Shown here: one piece after another, positions 1 to 8,855 of the stretch | Layout: each line of letters starts with the position of its first letter | Position numbering within the stretch: position 1 is the stretch's first letter | Assembly (NCBI GenBank): GCA_052436255.1 | Contig: JBQVNP010000136.1 | Location: 1 to 14,487 of the forward strand | DNA: 14,487 nt | Direction: 5' to 3' | Source: Pelomonas sp052436255 | Lineage (GTDB): Bacteria; Pseudomonadota; Gammaproteobacteria; Burkholderiales; Burkholderiaceae_C | The notes under the pieces: generated by a model | What the model saw: only the letters and a program-made list of their open reading frames with translations | The model's database searches: none | Told to the model about the DNA's origin: nothing | Made by a program: the position numbers and the translations under genes

Positions 1-124
1 GCAGGTGCTCCTCCATGCGCTTGCCGAGGACGATGCGGTCCTTGTCGTAGTGCTTGAAGGCCAGGTCGGCCTGGCTGTCGGCGCCCTCGTAGCGGATGGG
101 CGAGATGTGTTCGAAGTAGCTCAT
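1..124 (-). CDS. xylA: Xylose isomerase, N-terminal fragment (cut by window edge)
   Basis: Xylose isomerase converts D-xylose to D-xylulose in the cytoplasm, the first step of the isomerase pathway. Only the first 41 codons are present. They read MSYFEHISPIRYEG..., then LAFKHYDKDRIVLGKRMEEHL, which closely matches the N-terminus of E. coli XylA (RYEG, LAFRHYN, VLGKRMEEHLR). The catalytic His/Asp and metal-binding residues lie beyond the window. The ATG is preceded by only a weak purine stretch, so translation may depend partly on coupling to xylB, whose stop codon is 13 bp upstream. It is the last visible gene of the xylR-xylB-xylA operon. The identification rests on a short but highly characteristic segment and on the adjacent xylB. 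Confidence 0.93.
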   Translation of the reverse strand, partial: MSYFEHISPIRYEGADSQADLAFKHYDKDRIVLGKRMEEHL

Positions 125-137
125 AGCTGAAAAGGTC

Positions 138-1597
<1,460 letters not shown>

Positions 1598-1598
<1 letters not shown>

Positions 1599-2788
1599 CA
1601 GGCGGGCTCCGGGAAATGGGTGTTGAGGGCACCGCTGGCCTGCAGCGGCGCGGTGGGGCGGGTGAGGCGATGCCGCGCCAGCGCGGCGGCGCCCACGCCC
1701 ACCGCATGGGCGCCGAAGCGCGAGGTCCTGACGGTGGGCGGCGCCAGGCGTGCGGCAGCGGCATAGTCCGTCAGCACGCGGAGGGCCGGTTGCAGGAAGG
1801 GCTCGCCCATGCTCATGGCCGCGCCGCCGAGGACGATGCAGCCCGGGTCGTAGGCGGTGGCGAGGTTTTGCAGCAGCATGCCCAGGTGGCGCCCGGCGCT
1901 GTCCAGCGCTTGCGCGTCGGGCGCGGGGGCGCCGGGTCTGCCGGGCAGATAAGGCATCAGCGGCGCGGCGATGAGGGCCTCGGCGCAGCCGAGGCGACCG
2001 CACGAGCACAGGGCGCCGTCCCGCTGCAACACCATGTGGCCCACCTCACCGGCGTAGTGACGGCTGCCGCTCATCAGGCGGCCATCGACGACGACGCCCG
2101 CGCCCAGCCCCTGGTTGATCGAGACATAGAGCAGCGGATTGGCGCCCGGCGACGGGTTGAACTCGTGCTCTCCCAGCGCTGCGGCACCCGCCTCGTTGAG
2201 CACGAACAGGGGCACGCCTGCGAGGGCGCTGTCGCGCAGGCGCTCGCGCAGCAGCGCGGCGAAGGGCAGCGCGCGCCAGCCCAGGTTGGGTGCCTGCTGC
2301 ACAACGCCACGATCCGCGTCCACACTGCCCGGAACGCCGATGCCGATGCCCAGGATGCGCCGGGCGGCATCGAACTGGCCGCGGACCTTCAGCAGCGCCG
2401 CGCCCAGGCAGGCGATGCAGGCTTCGGCGTCGGGCTCCTCGGCATATTCGCTGACCACATAGGCATGTACCTCGCCGGTCAGCGAGGTCGCCACGACCCG
2501 CACGTCGGCGATCCCGACCTCCACGCCCACCAGCAGCAGCCGCGCAGGATCGATGAACAGCGGGATGGGGCGGCGGCCCAGGTCGCCCGTGTTCACCACC
2601 CCGCGTTCCAGCAGCCAGCCTTCCTCGATCAACCCGCGAACCAGCAGGCTGACGGTGGACTTCGTCAGGCCGACAGCGTCGGCCAGGTCCGAACGCGACA
2701 GACCCGGATGCGCGCACAGGTGACGCACCAGCGCCATGCGATTCATGGCCCGCAGCAGGTTCTGGCTGCCTGGGAAGGTGGCGTACAC
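1598..2788 (-). CDS. xylR: ROK-family transcriptional repressor, probable xylose repressor
   Basis: Probable xylose-responsive repressor of this operon and of the divergent alpha-xylosidase gene. The 396-residue product has an N-terminal winged helix-turn-helix (about residues 16-60, including LSRSDLADAVGLTKSTVSLL) and a C-terminal ROK sugar-binding domain. The ROK zinc motif is intact: GEVGHM with His251, then CSCGRLGC with Cys261, Cys263 and Cys268. The Asp that acts as catalytic base in ROK kinases (NDAN motif) is replaced by Glu199 in LNEAGAAALGE, and the first phosphate motif reads VGVEVG. This suits a regulator rather than a kinase. The GTG start is chosen because AAGGAG lies 4 nt upstream and VYATFPGSQNLLRAMN is a plausible ROK N-terminus. 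Frame extension to 2845 begins only at a TTG inside the operator. The gene heads the xylR-xylB-xylA operon. Xylose as the ligand is inferred from the neighbours. Confidence 0.92.
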
Positions 2789-2792
2789 GGGT

Positions 2793-2798
2793 CTCCTT
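2793..2798 (-). promoter_or_regulatory. Shine-Dalgarno site that decides the xylR GTG start
   Basis: On the minus strand AAGGAG is followed by ACCC and then GTG at 2788-2786. The spacing of 4 nt is a little short. It is still the only good ribosome-binding site before the helix-turn-helix region, and there is no ATG in frame upstream. Confidence 0.6.
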
Positions 2799-2817
2799 GT
2801 TGGTGGTCTTACCGGAA

Positions 2818-2846
2818 TTGATAAGACATTTATTGGTCTGTCCAAT
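2818..2846 (+). promoter_or_regulatory. Candidate sigma-70 promoter of yicI
   Basis: TTGATA (2818-2823, 5 of 6 consensus) and TCCAAT (2841-2846, 4 of 6) are separated by 17 bp. The predicted start near 2853 gives a leader of roughly 118 nt. Inverted repeat 1 spans the end of the spacer and the -10, so one bound repressor could block both directions. It was read by eye only. Confidence 0.38.
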
Positions 2847-2847
2847 A
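2831..2847. promoter_or_regulatory. Probable XylR operator, inverted repeat 1
   Basis: The sequence TATTGGTCTGTCCAATA is a perfect inverted repeat with 6-bp arms (TATTGG/CCAATA) and a 5-nt spacer. It lies between xylR and yicI, in an AT-richer patch within otherwise GC-rich DNA, and overlaps the predicted -10 elements of both directions. ROK repressors bind inverted repeats, often containing TTGG/CCAA-type half-sites. Assignment to XylR is inferred from position. Confidence 0.55.
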
Positions 2848-2858
2848 TTAGTTTGGAC
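2840..2858. promoter_or_regulatory. Probable XylR operator, inverted repeat 2
   Basis: GTCCAATATTAGTTTGGAC is a second perfect inverted repeat with 6-bp arms (GTCCAA/TTGGAC) and a 7-nt spacer. It shares its left half-site CCAA with inverted repeat 1. The two palindromes therefore form three half-sites, TTGG-CCAA-TTGG, in 26 bp. This could let the repressor bind in alternative registers or cooperatively. Confidence 0.5.
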
Positions 2859-2873
2859 GATGAACAAAGTAAA
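2845..2873 (-). promoter_or_regulatory. Candidate sigma-70 promoter of xylR-xylB-xylA
   Basis: On the minus strand TTTACT (2873-2868) and TAATAT (2850-2845) are separated by 17 bp. Each matches 4 of 6 consensus bases. Transcription would start near 2838, leaving a leader of about 50 nt before the GTG start. The -10 element lies inside both inverted repeats, as expected for an autoregulated repressor. It was read by eye only. Confidence 0.4.
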
Positions 2874-2917
2874 TAGGGTGATGACCGTTGGCGCTATCGG
2901 GCGCTGTTGCTGAAGAT

Positions 2918-2936
2918 GCATGCCCGTGCGGCATGC
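2918..2936 (+). promoter_or_regulatory. Perfect hairpin/palindrome in the yicI leader
   Basis: GCATGCC-CGTGC-GGCATGC is a perfect 7-bp inverted repeat with a 5-nt loop, between the predicted promoter and the yicI ribosome-binding site. It could be a leader RNA hairpin or the operator of a second regulator. No run of T follows it, so it does not look like an intrinsic terminator. Confidence 0.4.
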
Positions 2937-2970
2937 GCTGCCACGGACCCGATCGATCACAGGAACTCCA

Positions 2971-5241
2971 ATGAAATTCACTGACGGACAGTGGATGCTT
3001 CAGCCGGGCGTCGCCGCGCACTACGCGGCCGAGGCCTACGCTGTCGAAGTCCACGAAGACCGCCTTGTCGTGCTCGCCACGACGCGTCCCATCAAGCACC
3101 GCGGCGACACGCTGCAGGGCCCAACGCTCACCGTGACGCTGACTTCGCCAATGAGCGGCGTGATCCGCGTCAGCGTCGAGCACTACAGCGCCTCGCAACC
3201 CGCGCGCCTGCACATCCCCATGGTCGGCGCGGACCATCCGGCCGTGCAAGTCAGCCAGACCGACACCCATGCGCGGCTGACGTCGGGTTCGATCTCCGTC
3301 GAGGTCAAGAAGGGCGAGGGCTGGAGCCTGATCTTCCGCGAAGGCGACCGCATCCTGACCCAGAGCGACTGGCGCGGGCTGGGCTATATCCAGTGGGGCG
3401 CCAACGGCAACCACGTGCACGAGCAGCTCACGCTGGCCGTCGGAGAAAACGTCTATGGCCTGGGCGAGCGCTTCACGCCCTGGGTCAAGAACGGCCAGGT
3501 CGTCGAGAACACCAACAAGGACGGCGGCACCGCCTGCGAGCAGGTCTACAAGAGCGTGCCGTTCTACCTGACCAACCGCGGCTACGGCGTGCTCGTCAAC
3601 GAGGCCGGGCCGGTGTCCTTCGAGGTCGGCTCGGAGAAGGTCGCCCGCGTGCAGTTCAGCCGCGAGGGCGAAAGCCTGGACTATTGCGTCATCGCCGGCC
3701 CCAAGCCGAAGGACGTCGTGCAGCGCCTGACGGCGCTGACCGGCCGCGCCCCGCTGCCGCCGGCCTGGAGCTTCGGCCTGTGGCTGACCACCTCCTTCAC
3801 CACGCAATACGACGAAGCCACGGCCACCCACTTCATCGACGAGATGAAGAAGCGCGAGCTGCCGCTGTCGGTCTTCCACTTCGACTGCTTCTGGATGCGT
3901 GAGTTCCAGTGGTGCGACTTCGAGTGGGACCCGCGCGGCTTCCCCGAGCCCGAGGCGATGCTCAAGCGCCTGCACGCCAAGGGCCTCAAGCTCAGCGTCT
4001 GGATCAACCCCTATGTCGCGCAGAAGAGCCCGCTGTTCGCCGAAGGCGTCAAGCACGGCTACTTCATCAAGCGTGACAACGGCCTGACCTTCCAGACCGA
4101 CCAGTGGCAGCCCGGCATGGCCATCGTCGACTTCACCAACCCGGCCGCCAAGGCCTGGTACCAGGGCCATCTGAGGCGCCTGCTGGCCATGGGCGTGGAC
4201 TGCTTCAAGACCGACTTCGGCGAGCGCATCCCGAGCGTCGGCGTGAGCTACTTCGACGGTTCGGACCCCGTGGAGATGCACAACCTCTACGCGCTGCAGT
4301 ACAACGAGGCCGTCTTCGAGCTGCTCAAGGAAGTGCAGGGCGACGACGCCCTTGTCTTCGCCCGCTCCACCTACGCCTCGGGCCAGCGCTTCCCCGTGCA
4401 CTGGGGCGGCGACTGCTGGAGCACGTTCGAATCGATGGCCGAGAGCCTGCGCGGCGGCCTGTCGCTGACGAGCTGCGGCTTTGCCTTCTGGAGCCATGAC
4501 ATCGGCGGCTTCGAGGGCAATCCGCCGCCGGCCGTCTACAAGCGCTGGATCCAGTTCGGCCTGATGTCCTCGCACAGCCGGCTGCACGGCAGCAGCTTCT
4601 ACCGCGTGCCATGGCTGGTGGATGAGGAAAGCTGCGATGTGCTGCGCGTGTTCACGCGGCTCAAGCACCAGCTCATGCCCTATCTCTACGCCAAGGCCTT
4701 CGAGGCCACGCAGACCGGCGTGCCGTTGATGCGTTCCATGCTGCTGGAGCACCCGGACGACCCGGCCTGCGCCACGCTGGACCGGCAGTACCAGCTGGGC
4801 GAGGCCTTGCTCGTGGCGCCGGTGTTCACCGAGAGCGGCGAGGTGGAGGTCTATTTGCCCGAGGGTACCTGGACCCACTTGCTCAGCGGCGAGAAGAAGG
4901 CCGGCGGACGTTGGTACCGCGAGGAGCATGGCGTCATGTCCATGCCGCTGTACGTGGCGCCGGGCAGCGTGATCGCCTGGGGTGCCGAGACCGAGAGGCC
5001 GGACTACGACTACGCCCGCGGCACCGTGCTGCGGGTGTTCGAGCTGGCCGAAGGTGCGACGGCCCGCTTCGAGGTGGCGTCGGTCAGCGGCGGCATCGCG
5101 TCACGCGGCACCGTCAAGCGCGAAGGCGCAAGCTATGTCGCCACCGTCACCGAAGGCGCGTTGCACGACTGGGCGCTGGAGATCGATGGCCAACGCAGCC
5201 CGGTGCTGGCCGAAGGCGCGTCATTGCGTTGGGGCATGTAG
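2971..5241 (+). CDS. yicI: Alpha-xylosidase, GH31 (YicI type)
   Basis: A cytoplasmic retaining glycosidase that removes non-reducing alpha-1,6-linked xylose from isoprimeverose and other xyloglucan oligosaccharides. The 756-residue product (E. coli YicI has 772) aligns with YicI throughout. It has an N-terminal beta-sandwich (about 1-250), a catalytic (beta/alpha)8 barrel from about 255 with WSFGLWLTTSFTT at 266, and C-terminal beta domains from about 590. The nucleophile is Asp415 in CFKTDFGERIP and the acid/base is Asp481 in HWGGDC, equivalent to Asp416 and Asp482 of YicI. HFDCFWM, QWCDFEWDP and SHDIGGFE are also conserved. There is no signal peptide. The ATG at 2971 fits the family N-terminus (MKFTDGQW versus MKISDGNW), with AGGAA just upstream. 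The gene diverges from xylRBA, whose enzymes consume the xylose released, and shares its control region. Confidence 0.96.
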   Translation: MKFTDGQWMLQPGVAAHYAAEAYAVEVHEDRLVVLATTRPIKHRGDTLQGPTLTVTLTSPMSGVIRVSVEHYSASQPARLHIPMVGADHPAVQVSQTDTHARLTSGSISVEVKKGEGWSLIFREGDRILTQSDWRGLGYIQWGANGNHVHEQLTLAVGENVYGLGERFTPWVKNGQVVENTNKDGGTACEQVYKSVPFYLTNRGYGVLVNEAGPVSFEVGSEKVARVQFSREGESLDYCVIAGPKPKDVVQRLTALTGRAPLPPAWSFGLWLTTSFTTQYDEATATHFIDEMKKRELPLSVFHFDCFWMREFQWCDFEWDPRGFPEPEAMLKRLHAKGLKLSVWINPYVAQKSPLFAEGVKHGYFIKRDNGLTFQTDQWQPGMAIVDFTNPAAKAWYQGHLRRLLAMGVDCFKTDFGERIPSVGVSYFDGSDPVEMHNLYALQYNEAVFELLKEVQGDDALVFARSTYASGQRFPVHWGGDCWSTFESMAESLRGGLSLTSCGFAFWSHDIGGFEGNPPPAVYKRWIQFGLMSSHSRLHGSSFYRVPWLVDEESCDVLRVFTRLKHQLMPYLYAKAFEATQTGVPLMRSMLLEHPDDPACATLDRQYQLGEALLVAPVFTESGEVEVYLPEGTWTHLLSGEKKAGGRWYREEHGVMSMPLYVAPGSVIAWGAETERPDYDYARGTVLRVFELAEGATARFEVASVSGGIASRGTVKREGASYVATVTEGALHDWALEIDGQRSPVLAEGASLRWGM

Positions 5242-5253
5242 CAAAGCAGGCGC

Positions 5254-5288
5254 GGCGACCGACGCGGCCGCGTACCGGCACGGTCGCC
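5254..5288. terminator. Possible hairpin terminator between convergent yicI and the ThuA gene
   Basis: GGCGACCG (5254-5261) and CGGTCGCC (5281-5288) form perfect 8-bp arms around a 19-nt loop that itself contains GCGGCCGC. It starts 13 bp after the yicI stop. A second 6-bp hairpin (CAGGGC/GCCCTG, 5318-5336) covers the stop codon of the facing gene. No T-tract is present, so intrinsic termination is uncertain. Confidence 0.3.
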
Positions 5289-5323
5289 CCCGTCCGACGG
5301 GCGGGGCGCCTCTGCCTCAGGGC

Positions 5324-6106
5324 TCAGTCCGCCCTGAACCCCTTGCCGGTGGCCGCCCAGTAGATGCCGCCGAACAGGTGATGCAGGAAGCGGTCGTCCG
5401 CATAGCTGGCGGGCAAATGACCCAGCGCGGTGTAGAAGCTGCGGCCCCCGTCGACGCGCTGGTACCAGCTGATCGGCAGCGCGGCGCCCGCCGGTGCCAC
5501 CGGCTTGCCGCCCCATTCGGTGGCGACGCTGAAGGTGGTGGTGTCCACCGTCAGCAAGGTCCTGAGCCCTTCCGAGCGCGTAGGGCCGAACTGGTACCAC
5601 TCCTCGGTGAACAGGAAGCGCCCGGGGAAGCGATCCATGCCGGGGAAGTTGGCGTCCTGCACCACCAGCGTGGCGGTCTGGTTGGCCGGGTGCGCCTGGA
5701 ACATGCGGCCCACGAGCCGGCCATACCAGGGCCAGCCGTGCTCGGTGTCAGCCGCGCTGTGCACGCCCACGAAGCCGCCCCCGGCGCGGATGTAGCGCTC
5801 GAACGCCGCCTCCTGCTCGGCGTTCAGGATGTCGCCCGTCGTGAGCAGGAAGATGACGGCCCGGTACTTGGCCAGCTCAGTGTCATTCATGACGCGGTTG
5901 GCGTCCTCGGTCCAGAACACGCCGAAGTCATGCAACTGACCCAGCCGCTGGATGGCCGCGACGCCGGCCGGGATGGACTCGTGATGCCAGCCTGCGGTCT
6001 TGCTGAACACGAGCACCTTGAACTGCTCGGCCTGGGTCAGCGTCGTCGCGGCGAGCAGGCCGAGCAGGCCGAGCCAGCGGGCAAGGTGGCGGAGCGATGT
6101 GGGCAT
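5324..6106 (-). CDS. Exported ThuA-domain protein
   Basis: A 260-residue protein with a Sec signal peptide (RHLARW then LGLLGLLAATTL, probable cleavage after TQA at about residue 26), followed by a single ThuA-like domain with a glutamine-amidotransferase-type fold. Family marks include FKVLVFSKTAGWHHESI near the start, GGGFVGVHSAADTEHGW in the centre, and SWYQ...GGRSFYTALGH near the C-terminus, all typical of secreted ThuA proteins. ThuA relatives occur in trehalose utilisation and beside keto-sugar enzymes, but the reaction of exported members is not settled, so I give no specific function. It is the last gene of the minus-strand operon, 88 bp after the esterase. No good ribosome-binding site is visible before the ATG. 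The start is chosen because it gives a complete signal peptide. Confidence 0.85.
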   Translation of the reverse strand: MPTSLRHLARWLGLLGLLAATTLTQAEQFKVLVFSKTAGWHHESIPAGVAAIQRLGQLHDFGVFWTEDANRVMNDTELAKYRAVIFLLTTGDILNAEQEAAFERYIRAGGGFVGVHSAADTEHGWPWYGRLVGRMFQAHPANQTATLVVQDANFPGMDRFPGRFLFTEEWYQFGPTRSEGLRTLLTVDTTTFSVATEWGGKPVAPAGAALPISWYQRVDGGRSFYTALGHLPASYADDRFLHHLFGGIYWAATGKGFRAD

Positions 6107-6194
6107 GAGTCTTGAGGGGCGTGGCGGTGGGGGGCAATGATGCCAGCGGGCCGCACCCCGGTCAGCACATGCGGACGTCGCGTCCTTGTCGCGG

Positions 6195-7082
6195 CTAGAA
6201 GCGGTCGAAGAAGGCCTTCATCTCGCCCGCGGCGAACGCGGGCGGCCAGTGCCCGCCGGTGGCGTGGCCGCACCAGACGACGGGCTTGCCGGCGCTGCAG
6301 CCCTGGTATTCGACGCAGCCGTTGTTGCCGATGGGCGCGGTGGTGGCGCTGCAGCTGTTGCGGGCGACGAATGTGTTGCGCGCGGCCTCGCCGGCCGCGT
6401 AGGGCACGACGTTGTCGTCCATGGCGTGGTCGAAGATCGCGGCCACCCGGTGCGTGCCGTTGCCGCAGCCGCTCCACAGCGAGCCGGCCATTGGCGCGAT
6501 GGCGCGCACCACGTCGCCCATCTCGCAGCCGATGGCGTTGGACATCATGCCGCCGAAGCTGAAACCCGTGGCGAACACGCGTTGGGGATCGGTGCAGACA
6601 CCTTGCTGGACCTGGCTGATCAGCGCGCGCATGAAGCGGATGTCGCGGCCGCCGTCGTTGGCCCAGCCGGCGTTTCGGCCCTGCGGAGCGATGAAGATGG
6701 CGTTGTTGCCGTACAGCGGCTTGAGGCCGAAGAAATTGTTCCAGGTGCGCACTTCGGTGGCGCTGCCATCGCGCCAGTGCAGGCCGATGATGACGGGGTA
6801 GGCCTTGTGGCGGTCGTAGCCGGCCGGCAGTTCCAGCCAGTAGCTGCGCTGGATGCCGTCCGAGGTGACGGTCTGCTCGCCCGTGGCCAGCTTGGCGGCG
6901 CTGCCGCAGCCGGCACTGCCGCTGGGCTGTGGCGGCGGCGCCGGCGTGGCCACCGGTGGAGCCGGCGCAGGTGTGGTGGGGCCGCCCGCGGCACCGCCGC
7001 CGCAAGCGGCCAGGGCCGCGGTCAACCAGCAGGCGCCGAGCACAGTCCCCAGACCGGGGGAAGGGGCTCGCAGGATGGTCAT
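6195..7082 (-). CDS. Lipoprotein esterase, CE1 / PHB-depolymerase-like (feruloyl or acetyl esterase)
   Basis: A 295-residue serine esterase expected to remove ferulate or acetate esters from plant cell-wall glycans. The N-terminus has a type II signal with lipobox LAAC (Cys27), then a Gly/Pro/Ala/Thr-rich tether (about 28-58), then an alpha/beta-hydrolase domain. The nucleophile elbow is GFSFGG with Ser175. The acid is probably Asp223 in DDNVVPY, and the catalytic His is His278 in GGHWPP. Eight cysteines after the lipobox (residues 59-271) suggest disulfides and export to an oxidising compartment. It resembles LpqC-like and bacterial feruloyl esterases; true polyhydroxyalkanoate depolymerase activity is less likely in this context. 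The gene starts 10 bp after the GH9 stop, and its ribosome-binding site (GAAGG) directly follows that stop codon. The exact substrate cannot be read from sequence. Confidence 0.85.
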   Translation of the reverse strand: MTILRAPSPGLGTVLGACWLTAALAACGGGAAGGPTTPAPAPPVATPAPPPQPSGSAGCGSAAKLATGEQTVTSDGIQRSYWLELPAGYDRHKAYPVIIGLHWRDGSATEVRTWNNFFGLKPLYGNNAIFIAPQGRNAGWANDGGRDIRFMRALISQVQQGVCTDPQRVFATGFSFGGMMSNAIGCEMGDVVRAIAPMAGSLWSGCGNGTHRVAAIFDHAMDDNVVPYAAGEAARNTFVARNSCSATTAPIGNNGCVEYQGCSAGKPVVWCGHATGGHWPPAFAAGEMKAFFDRF

Positions 7083-7092
7083 GCCGGGGCCT

Positions 7093-8841
7093 TCAAGGTT
7101 TGGCGTCGGGCGTCAGCGCCTGCACCGCAGCGGACACATAGACCAGCGGCGCGTTCCAGTTGATCGCGATCTCGTTGGTCGTGTAGCTGCAGAAGTGGTC
7201 CTGGAAGAACTTGGCCGGCGCCTTGGAGGGGTAGGGCGTCTTGCAGTCGTCGCCGTTGCTGGGGTTGGGGCCGCCGACGATCATGCCGGGCACGGGCGGC
7301 TGCTGGGGCATGGCGCCGGAGGGCCGGTGGTGCGGATGCAGCGGCGTGAGCGTGCCGAAGCCGGTCACCATCGAATAGCCGGTCGGGTGGCGGCCCAGTA
7401 CCAGGTCGAGCGCGGCCTGCGCAGCGTCCAGCATGCGGCGGTCGCCGCCGACGCGGTGGCCCTGGATGAGCATCAGCGCCTGGTTCAGTGCGACCGCATT
7501 GCTGCCCCAGTGGAAGTCGGGCGTCTGCATGGCCACGCGGTAGGGCGAGGCCTGCCAGCGCGCGGCATAGCCCTCGGCCAGCGCCAGGACCTGCGCCTGC
7601 ACCCACTGGCGGTCCGCCGTGGCGAGCCGGTCGCGGTAATGGGCCAGCGTGGTCCAGGCCAGCGCGCCGACATGGGGCCAGCCCGGCACCTCGATGGGCG
7701 GCGCGTTTCTGCGGAAGGCCTGCCAATAGTGGTCCTCGCGCGTCGTGGCGAACAGCTCGGCGGCGGCCCAGGCGAACTCGTCGGACACGGTCTTGTCGTC
7801 ATAGCCGCCGGTATGGATGTCGGCGGGCTGCTGGTAGATGACGGCGGGGTGGGCCTGCGCCCAGTCCCAGGCGCGCTTGGACGCGGCCAGCAAGCGCGCC
7901 GACAGGCCCGGGCGCTGCGCCCCGAAGGGTGCGTACACGCGGGCGGCCTGGGCCATGACGGCGGCGAAGTCCAGCGTCGCGGCGGTGGCCTTCATGACGA
8001 CGAAGCGGTCGTTCTTCGCCTGGTGGGGCATGACGATGCCGTCGAAGCCCTTGTCGGTGAGCTTGTGATAGACGCCGCCGTCGGCCGGGTCCTGCATGGC
8101 CAGCATCCACTCCAGGTTCCACAGCGCCTCGTCCAGCACGTCGGGCAGGGCGTTGCCGCTCTCGGGGATGTTGAGGTTCTGCGCCTGGAAGACGGCCGGG
8201 AAATGCTCGTACGCCGCCAGCAGCGTGTAGACCGTGATGCCGGAGTTGACGATGTATTTGTTGTAGTCGCCGGCGTCGTACCAGCCCTTGGGAGCCGAGA
8301 TGACCGTGCCCTCGGGCCGACCGGGGCCGGCGGCCGAGGCGTGCACGAAGACGCGATCGTCCGGGTGGCCGGCCGGGCGCGCCCAGACGCCGGCGTGCGC
8401 CGGGTCCAGCGCGATGCTGGCGCGGTTGAAGTAGAAGAACTTCAGCGCCGCGGCATTGACCGCCGCATAGGCATCAGCCGCGACGGTGAAGGGCGCGGAC
8501 GGCGGCAGGCCCGCCACCTGCAGCCGGTAGCGGCCGGGCTGGCGCAGCGCCGAGAAGTCGGCCAGGCGCAGCGCCTCCTGGGCCGGCTCCCAATGCTGCG
8601 CGGCACCCAGCGTGCCGCGCAACACCTCGCGGCCGCTGCTGGCGTCGACGACGGTGAAGGCCTCGGCCTTCACGTCGCGCAGCACCGCCCACTTGGCGCT
8701 GCCCGGCAGGTAGCCGATCTGGTTGAGCTGGATGGCCGTGGTGTCGACGGCGGCGGTGGGGGCAGGTGCGATAGGGGCCTGGCCGCAGGCGGCCAGGGCC
8801 AGCACCAGCGCGAGAGGGATGAACTTCTTCAGCATGCGCAT
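7093..8841 (-). CDS. Lipoprotein glycoside hydrolase family 9 beta-glucanase
   Basis: An inverting GH9 enzyme that cleaves beta-1,4-glucan backbones (cellulose, mixed-linkage glucan or xyloglucan). The 582-residue product has a lipoprotein signal (LKKFIPLALVLALAAC, lipobox Cys19) and an N-terminal Ig-like domain (about 35-125, starting QLNQIGYLPGSAK). The (alpha/alpha)6 barrel follows. Family residues are present: DAGDYNKY with Asp189 and Asp192, the His cluster HPHHRPSG (502-509), and the acid Glu557 in NEIAINWNAPLVY. No carbohydrate-binding module is seen. The ATG at 8841 is preferred over the upstream ATG at 8877, which lies inside the preceding gene and would put twelve polar residues before the signal. 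An ATG at 8835 is also possible. No clear ribosome-binding site is seen. The start lies 14 bp after the GH2-CE4 stop. Endo or exo action is undetermined. Confidence 0.92.
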   Translation of the reverse strand: MRMLKKFIPLALVLALAACGQAPIAPAPTAAVDTTAIQLNQIGYLPGSAKWAVLRDVKAEAFTVVDASSGREVLRGTLGAAQHWEPAQEALRLADFSALRQPGRYRLQVAGLPPSAPFTVAADAYAAVNAAALKFFYFNRASIALDPAHAGVWARPAGHPDDRVFVHASAAGPGRPEGTVISAPKGWYDAGDYNKYIVNSGITVYTLLAAYEHFPAVFQAQNLNIPESGNALPDVLDEALWNLEWMLAMQDPADGGVYHKLTDKGFDGIVMPHQAKNDRFVVMKATAATLDFAAVMAQAARVYAPFGAQRPGLSARLLAASKRAWDWAQAHPAVIYQQPADIHTGGYDDKTVSDEFAWAAAELFATTREDHYWQAFRRNAPPIEVPGWPHVGALAWTTLAHYRDRLATADRQWVQAQVLALAEGYAARWQASPYRVAMQTPDFHWGSNAVALNQALMLIQGHRVGGDRRMLDAAQAALDLVLGRHPTGYSMVTGFGTLTPLHPHHRPSGAMPQQPPVPGMIVGGPNPSNGDDCKTPYPSKAPAKFFQDHFCSYTTNEIAINWNAPLVYVSAAVQALTPDAKP

Positions 8842-8855
8842 GGGGTCACGGGCGA

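Noticed and set aside
1599..2009. An extension of the xylB frame to 2009.
   Set aside because: It is Arg/Ala/Pro-rich shadow sequence inside xylR. The family N-terminus MYLGIDLGT begins at 1598.
2789..2845. A 19-codon extension of xylR to position 2845.
   Set aside because: It begins with TTG within the operator repeat, has no ribosome-binding site, and would put the start codon inside the -10 element.
2920..2970. An upstream in-frame ATG that would add 17 residues to YicI.
   Set aside because: The added residues are not found in the family. The ATG lies inside the hairpin, whereas the ATG at 2971 has a ribosome-binding site and the expected N-terminus.
2848..4929. A 693-codon minus-strand open frame opposite yicI.
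   Set aside because: yicI matches E. coli YicI along its length. The antisense translation is compositionally biased and has no recognisable domain.
6107..6194. Short stems in the 88-bp gap (GGACG/CGTCC at 6173-6185, CCGCA/TGCGG at 6151-6174) as an internal terminator.
   Set aside because: Arms are only 5 bp, there is no T-tract, and such stems are expected by chance in GC-rich DNA.
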